64,000 bases of DNA from UBA1231 sp045652765 (lineage in GTDB: Bacteria > Bacillota_I > Bacilli_A > ML615J-28 > CAG-313), in the NCBI GenBank assembly GCA_045652765.1, contig JAZOLG010000020.1, positions 1 to 64,000 on the forward strand, given 5' to 3'. Numbering within the stretch: the first letter of the stretch is position 1; each line of letters opens with the position of its first letter. A program made the position numbers and the translations under genes. Below are positions 60,111-64,000 of this stretch, piece by piece. A model generated the notes under the pieces. It saw only the letters and a program-made list of their open reading frames with translations, was not told the origin of the DNA and did not search any database.

Positions 60111-61874
60111 ATGAAATGGAAATTAGATAATTTATTTAAAACAATAGAAGATTTCAAAATTGAATTACAAGAAGTATTTACATATATTGATAAAGCTAAA
60201 AAATATGAAGGTAAATTACATAAAAAAGAAAGCTTTAAAGAATACTTTTTATTACAAAAAGAATTTGAAATAAAAGCATCTAAAGTATATTTATACGCTC
60301 ATTTATCAAGTGATTTAAATAAAAAGGATGTTGAAAAAGCAAGCCTTGTAAGTAGTTGTATGGTTTTATTTAATAATTACAGTGAAGCTGTTTCTTTTGA
60401 AGAGCCAGAACTTATTAATCTTGGTAAAGAAAAAGTGTTTGAATTATTAGATATGTGTCCTGAAATTGAAGAATTTAGATTTAAGTTTGAAAAACTATTC
60501 CATGTAGCAAGTCATATTTTATCTAAAGATATTGAAAAAGTAATCTCACAATTAAGTCCAGCAGCGTCAACTGGTTCTAATACTTATAGTATGCTAGCTG
60601 TTGCTGACGGAGTATCAGAGGAAGTTACCCTTTCTAATGGAAATAAACAACTAGTAACTCAAGGTAATTGGCAAACGCTAATTGAATCTTTAGATAATGA
60701 AGAAGATCGAAAGGTAGTTTTTGAATCTATTTTTAAACCATATGAACAAAGAAAAAATACTTTTGCTGCTATATATGAATCAATTCAAAAGTCTAATAAG
60801 GCTTTTATGAAAGTAAGAGGATTCAGTAGCATTTTAGAATCATACTTATTTAATAATAATATTCCAACTAAAGTATATGAAACATTAGTAGAAGTAGCCG
60901 GAAATTGTAACGATTCACTTAAAAAATATATTCAACTTCGTAAAGATTATCTAGGTCTTAAAGAATATCATACGTATGATAGATTCCAAAGTCTAGCTAC
61001 TTCAAATAAAAAATATTCATATGAATCAGCAAAAAAATTATTTTTTGAATCAATCGAAAAATATCCAGAAGCATTTAGACAAAATGCCTATGATGCATTA
61101 GCTGAGGGATACGTTGATGTATATGAACAAAGTGGTAAAAGAACAGGAGCATATTCATCAGGTGTTGCAAATATTCATCCATATATTTTGCTTAATTATA
61201 GTGATTCATTAGAAGATGTGTTTACAGTTGCACATGAAGCAGGACACTCAATTCATACTTTATTCGCATCACAAACCCAACCTGTTATGCTACAAGACTA
61301 CACAATCTTTGTTGCAGAAATTGCATCAACATTTAATGAGCATAATTTACTTGATTATTTAATGACATCAAAAGAACTTTCTAATGATGAAAAAATTATG
61401 TTATTACAAAAATCTATTGATTCAATTATTTCTACATTCTATAGACAAACATTATTTGCTGAATATGAACTTATTGCGTCTAAAAAAGCTGAGGCTGAAG
61501 AACCTATTAATCATGAAGTATTATCACAAATTATGATTGATTTGTACAAAAAGTATTATGGTATTGATATTAGTAAAGAATTAGTTAAACAATATGTTTG
61601 GGCATATATTCCGCATTTATTCTATACACCATTTTATGTTTATCAATATGCAACAAGTTTTGCAGCAAGTTTTAAAATTTATCAAAGTGTAAAAAATAAT
61701 GAACCTAATGCTTTTGAAAACTATATTAATTTATTGAAATCAGGTGGTTCTAAATATCCAATCGAACAAGCAAAAGAAGCAGGTGTCGATTTCACAAAAC
61801 GTGAAACATTTGAAGCAGTTACAAATAGAATGACAGAACTTGTTAATCAATTAGAACAATTAATTAAAAAATAA
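60111..61874 (+). CDS. pepF: Oligoendopeptidase F
   Basis: A 587-residue M3B metallopeptidase. The zinc site HEAGHSIHTLF is near residue 381, with the second Glu ligand in FVAEIASTFNEHNL. The last about 100 residues (YIPHLFYTPFYVYQYATSFA) carry the conserved substrate-binding Tyr/His loop of the family. It degrades intracellular or imported peptides. The start is ATG 60111 behind AAAGGAGATATATAT; an earlier in-frame codon at 60081 is rejected. Confidence 0.96.
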   Translation: MKWKLDNLFKTIEDFKIELQEVFTYIDKAKKYEGKLHKKESFKEYFLLQKEFEIKASKVYLYAHLSSDLNKKDVEKASLVSSCMVLFNNYSEAVSFEEPELINLGKEKVFELLDMCPEIEEFRFKFEKLFHVASHILSKDIEKVISQLSPAASTGSNTYSMLAVADGVSEEVTLSNGNKQLVTQGNWQTLIESLDNEEDRKVVFESIFKPYEQRKNTFAAIYESIQKSNKAFMKVRGFSSILESYLFNNNIPTKVYETLVEVAGNCNDSLKKYIQLRKDYLGLKEYHTYDRFQSLATSNKKYSYESAKKLFFESIEKYPEAFRQNAYDALAEGYVDVYEQSGKRTGAYSSGVANIHPYILLNYSDSLEDVFTVAHEAGHSIHTLFASQTQPVMLQDYTIFVAEIASTFNEHNLLDYLMTSKELSNDEKIMLLQKSIDSIISTFYRQTLFAEYELIASKKAEAEEPINHEVLSQIMIDLYKKYYGIDISKELVKQYVWAYIPHLFYTPFYVYQYATSFAASFKIYQSVKNNEPNAFENYINLLKSGGSKYPIEQAKEAGVDFTKRETFEAVTNRMTELVNQLEQLIKK

Positions 61875-61908
61875 AAAAGCAACCCATTAAAAATGGGTTG
61901 CTTTTAAT
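61875..61908. terminator. Bidirectional terminator
   Basis: Stem AGCAACCCATT / AATGGGTTGCT with AAA loop and A/T flanks between pepF and cvfB. Confidence 0.9.
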
Positions 61909-62737
61909 CATTTAATGTAATTAAATAATCTTCAATAGTAATTAGTTTTAATTTATATAAGTGTCCAACAGCTCTTTTAAAAGCACTTTTACTAATATGT
62001 AGTTTTTTATAGATTTCTTCTGGTGTAGAAAGATTACCAAGTGGTAAACTTCCTCCCATATTTCTTAAGTAGTTTAAAATAACTTCACTATCACTAAGTC
62101 TGGCTTTTTCTTTGTTTGCGCCTGTTGAACCATATAATAAGTTACCTTTAATGCTTATAATATGAAAGTCAATAATTTGACCTACTTTATATGATTCTCT
62201 TAAAAGATTCTTATTAATAAAACAAACTTTAAAATCACTTGTACAAACTTGAATGCCATTTTGATTAACAGAGACTACAGTACCGGTTAATTTATCTTTA
62301 ACATTTGGTAGTTCTTTATTAAAATGATCTTCAGTAGAAAGTGGTTTAGCTACTAACTGATTTGTTTTAACTTTAATGATACAAGGCAATTCATCATCCA
62401 CATTTGGCCATAAACCTTTATTATCTGGTAAGAAATCTTTTGATACCAAAATGTCTTTCGCAATCCCGATATTAACAAAAACACCGGCATCACATATATC
62501 TACAACTTTTACAAAACCAGGTTTTGTTGATGTAATAAATGGTTTTTCTAAGGTTGCACAAAGACGCTTCTTTTGATCGAAATAAAGGAATGCTTTAACT
62601 TTATCACCAATTTTTAATTTTCTAGGTGTTTGATTAAAATGTAAGAATACAGTATCAATACCATTACTTAATGTATAACTAATATCTGTTTCTTTAATTA
62701 CTTGTAAATTGTTAATATTTCCATATATTAAGTTCAT
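61904..62737 (-). CDS. cvfB: S1-domain RNA-binding protein CvfB
   Basis: A 277-residue protein of the CvfB/YitL family: three S1-like RNA-binding domains (for example TKPGFVKVVDICDAGVFVNI and GTVVSVNQNGIQVCTSDFKV) and a C-terminal winged helix (LGNLSTPEEIYKKLHISKSAFKR, cited as SPEEIYKKLHISKSAFKR region). CvfB binds RNA and affects virulence-gene expression in Staphylococcus and related Bacilli. The start is ATG 62737 with TTGGTGATATAT upstream; the longer start at 62749 enters the RBS. Confidence 0.9.
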   Translation of the reverse strand: MNLIYGNINNLQVIKETDISYTLSNGIDTVFLHFNQTPRKLKIGDKVKAFLYFDQKKRLCATLEKPFITSTKPGFVKVVDICDAGVFVNIGIAKDILVSKDFLPDNKGLWPNVDDELPCIIKVKTNQLVAKPLSTEDHFNKELPNVKDKLTGTVVSVNQNGIQVCTSDFKVCFINKNLLRESYKVGQIIDFHIISIKGNLLYGSTGANKEKARLSDSEVILNYLRNMGGSLPLGNLSTPEEIYKKLHISKSAFKRAVGHLYKLKLITIEDYLITLND

Positions 62738-62839
62738 ATATATCACCAAAATTATTATATCAAAAAAGCAAATATTTTTCTATTAAATAACAAATAAGTT
62801 TATAAATGTGTTATAATAGCTTAAATTATGGAGGTAAGT

Positions 62840-64000
62840 ATGAAAAAAATATTATCAATTTTGTTTACATTAATCTTTATATTTTGTTTAGTATCTTGTG
62901 ATTCTCCAAGTGATGATTTGGATGATAAAGAAACTAAAAAGACTTATGTTGTACAGTTTGTTGATCCTGATGGATTAGTTTTAGGAACTAAAAAGGTCGA
63001 AGAAGGAGATATAGTTGATGAACCAGATTTTGATTTATCGGACTATAATGTAATCGCTTGGCTTAATGATGGAAAAGAATGGGATTTTCATATTGATAAA
63101 GTATATTCAGATATTACTTTAAAATTACATGCTACAAAACATGAACATATATATGTAAATGGAAAATGTGAATGTGGTAAAGTAGAATTAATCAACGGAC
63201 TTCCTGTTTATTCTGAAGATGAATTAAATAATTTAACAGCTAATATTTCTTTTTGGCACGTATTTGGTTCAAAAGGTCAAGAAGTGCTTGTTGAAATTAT
63301 AAAAGAGTTTAACAAAATATATCCTAACATTCAAGTAACTCATGAATCAAAAGGAAGTTACGAGAAATTACAATATAATATTGCTAAATTCTATAATACA
63401 AATCAACTACCAACGATTGCACAAGCAACATCTGAAGATATTTCATTTTATCTTGAATTAAATCGTTCTAAACCTACTTTAGGTTTAACGTCTATGAATA
63501 ATTTTATTTCTCATCCATTGTATGGATTATCAGATTCTCAAATGCAAGATTTCGAAATTAATTATTTAGAACAATGCAAAATGTTTGATTCTTCTAAAAC
63601 ATATTATTCTTTACCATTTACTAGACAAACAGAAGTTTTATATTTTAATGCTTCATGGTTTGAAGAAAAAGGTTTACTAGAAAAATACAATTTAGGCACT
63701 ATAGATTATGTCGATGGTACTATGACATTTATTCCAAAGGAGAATGCATCATTAACTTGGGATGAAATTGAAGAAATTGGTAAGTTATTTATAGAACAAC
63801 CGGAATATAAAAATTTATCATCATCTGAGAAAAATTTGAACTTTGCTTTTTCATATGACGAAGAAGATAATTTATTTATTAATCTAACTAAACAATGGGG
63901 CGGCGAATATATTAGTCCAAATGAAAGTCATTTTAATGAAATACTATTTAACAATGCTCAATCTAAATCTATGCTAGAATGGTATAAAAAAGGATATAAT
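62840..64000 (+). CDS. Sugar-type ABC solute-binding lipoprotein with N-terminal InlB-like extension, 3'-truncated
   Basis: An open frame of 387 codons running off the window, behind ATGGAGGTAAGT and a TATAAT-like box near 62812. Signal peptide with lipobox VSC (about residue 22). A short InlB-repeat-like segment follows (TYVVQFVDPDGLVLGTKKVE ... ITLKLHATK), then HEHIYVNGKCECGKV, a H-x-H...C-x-CG surface motif. From about residue 134 (NISFWHVFGSKGQEVLVEII) it is a class-I extracellular solute-binding protein (FTRQTEVLYFNASWFEEKGL). It is likely a sugar-binding component; the permease genes should follow just outside. Confidence 0.85.
   Translation, partial: MKKILSILFTLIFIFCLVSCDSPSDDLDDKETKKTYVVQFVDPDGLVLGTKKVEEGDIVDEPDFDLSDYNVIAWLNDGKEWDFHIDKVYSDITLKLHATKHEHIYVNGKCECGKVELINGLPVYSEDELNNLTANISFWHVFGSKGQEVLVEIIKEFNKIYPNIQVTHESKGSYEKLQYNIAKFYNTNQLPTIAQATSEDISFYLELNRSKPTLGLTSMNNFISHPLYGLSDSQMQDFEINYLEQCKMFDSSKTYYSLPFTRQTEVLYFNASWFEEKGLLEKYNLGTIDYVDGTMTFIPKENASLTWDEIEEIGKLFIEQPEYKNLSSSEKNLNFAFSYDEEDNLFINLTKQWGGEYISPNESHFNEILFNNAQSKSMLEWYKKGYN

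Noticed and set aside
1..64000. CRISPR arrays, insertion sequences, integrases, prophage genes
   Set aside because: No direct-repeat/spacer pattern, transposase, recombinase or phage structural motif was seen in any frame.

Overview
The window is a very AT-rich chromosomal stretch with short intergenic gaps, ordinary sigma-A promoters (TTGACA-17-TATAAT), strong Shine-Dalgarno sites and many hairpin-plus-T-run terminators. It uses the standard code: TGA is a stop and Trp is TGG. Gene content and order (rimP-nusA-ylxR-ylxQ-infB-rbfA; rpsP-khpA-rimM-trmD; RNase J; cvfB; ComK-like protein; GerE) point to Bacilli (Firmicutes). The composition resembles the Erysipelotrichia/Mollicutes side of that class. 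The organism appears able to sporulate: the window holds the C-terminal part of SpoIIE, an alpha/beta-type SASP, a GerE regulator behind a sigma-K-like promoter, a YjcZ-type small protein and a YlbD/YlbE coat-protein pair. I see no phage, transposon or CRISPR. The one insertion-like event is an arsR-cadA pair inside the rpsP operon. || Layout. 1-4.9 kb: spoIIE end, rhodanese, PucR/CdaR-type regulator, MsmX/UgpC sugar-importer ATPase, ComK-like protein. 5-9.5 kb: glycolysis (pgk, tpiA, PPi-type phosphofructokinase with a perfect cre-like site upstream), a hotdog thioesterase and a Pr6Pr membrane protein. 9.5-13.6 kb: rpsD with a long leader, an oxygen/superoxide defence cluster (flavodiiron protein, rubredoxin, superoxide reductase), a membrane protein and tRNA-Gly. 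13.7-19.6 kb: a hydrolase, queT behind a preQ1-I-like riboswitch, and a heterodimeric ABC exporter. 19.8-25.9 kb: pckA-oadA-oadG-biotin carrier-oadB, then birA. 26-31 kb: HAD and TPR proteins, a znuABC-type metal importer, an acidic lipoprotein. 31-34.6 kb: nuclease-like protein, TSCPD protein, cysteine desulfurase, ThiI. 34.6-40.6 kb: SASP, membrane proteins, TrmH-family methyltransferase, condensation-superfamily acyltransferase plus its membrane partner, YczE-like protein, TGS-domain nucleoside kinase. 40.7-45.8 kb: the nusA-infB operon with an attenuator-like leader hairpin. 45.9-55 kb: ECF sigma and membrane partner, uvrC, gerE, DEDDh exonuclease, RNase J, HAD phosphatase, peptide deformylase, small spore-related genes, rpsP, khpA. 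55.6-64 kb: Zn/Cd-type sensor and P-type ATPase, rimM, trmD, rhodanese lipoprotein, oligoendopeptidase F, cvfB, and a solute-binding lipoprotein cut by the window end. || How the genes work together. PckA, run in the carboxylating direction, makes oxaloacetate and ATP from PEP. The co-transcribed decarboxylase would then turn oxaloacetate into pyruvate while exporting Na+. The pair would equal pyruvate kinase plus a sodium gradient, and BirA would charge the biotin carrier. With a PPi-type phosphofructokinase this suggests a fermentative anaerobe that squeezes extra energy from glycolysis. The flavodiiron/rubredoxin/superoxide reductase set fits an anaerobe that meets oxygen. Sugars probably enter through ABC importers sharing the orphan MsmX-like ATPase. 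All assignments come from reading translated motifs; no database search was run.
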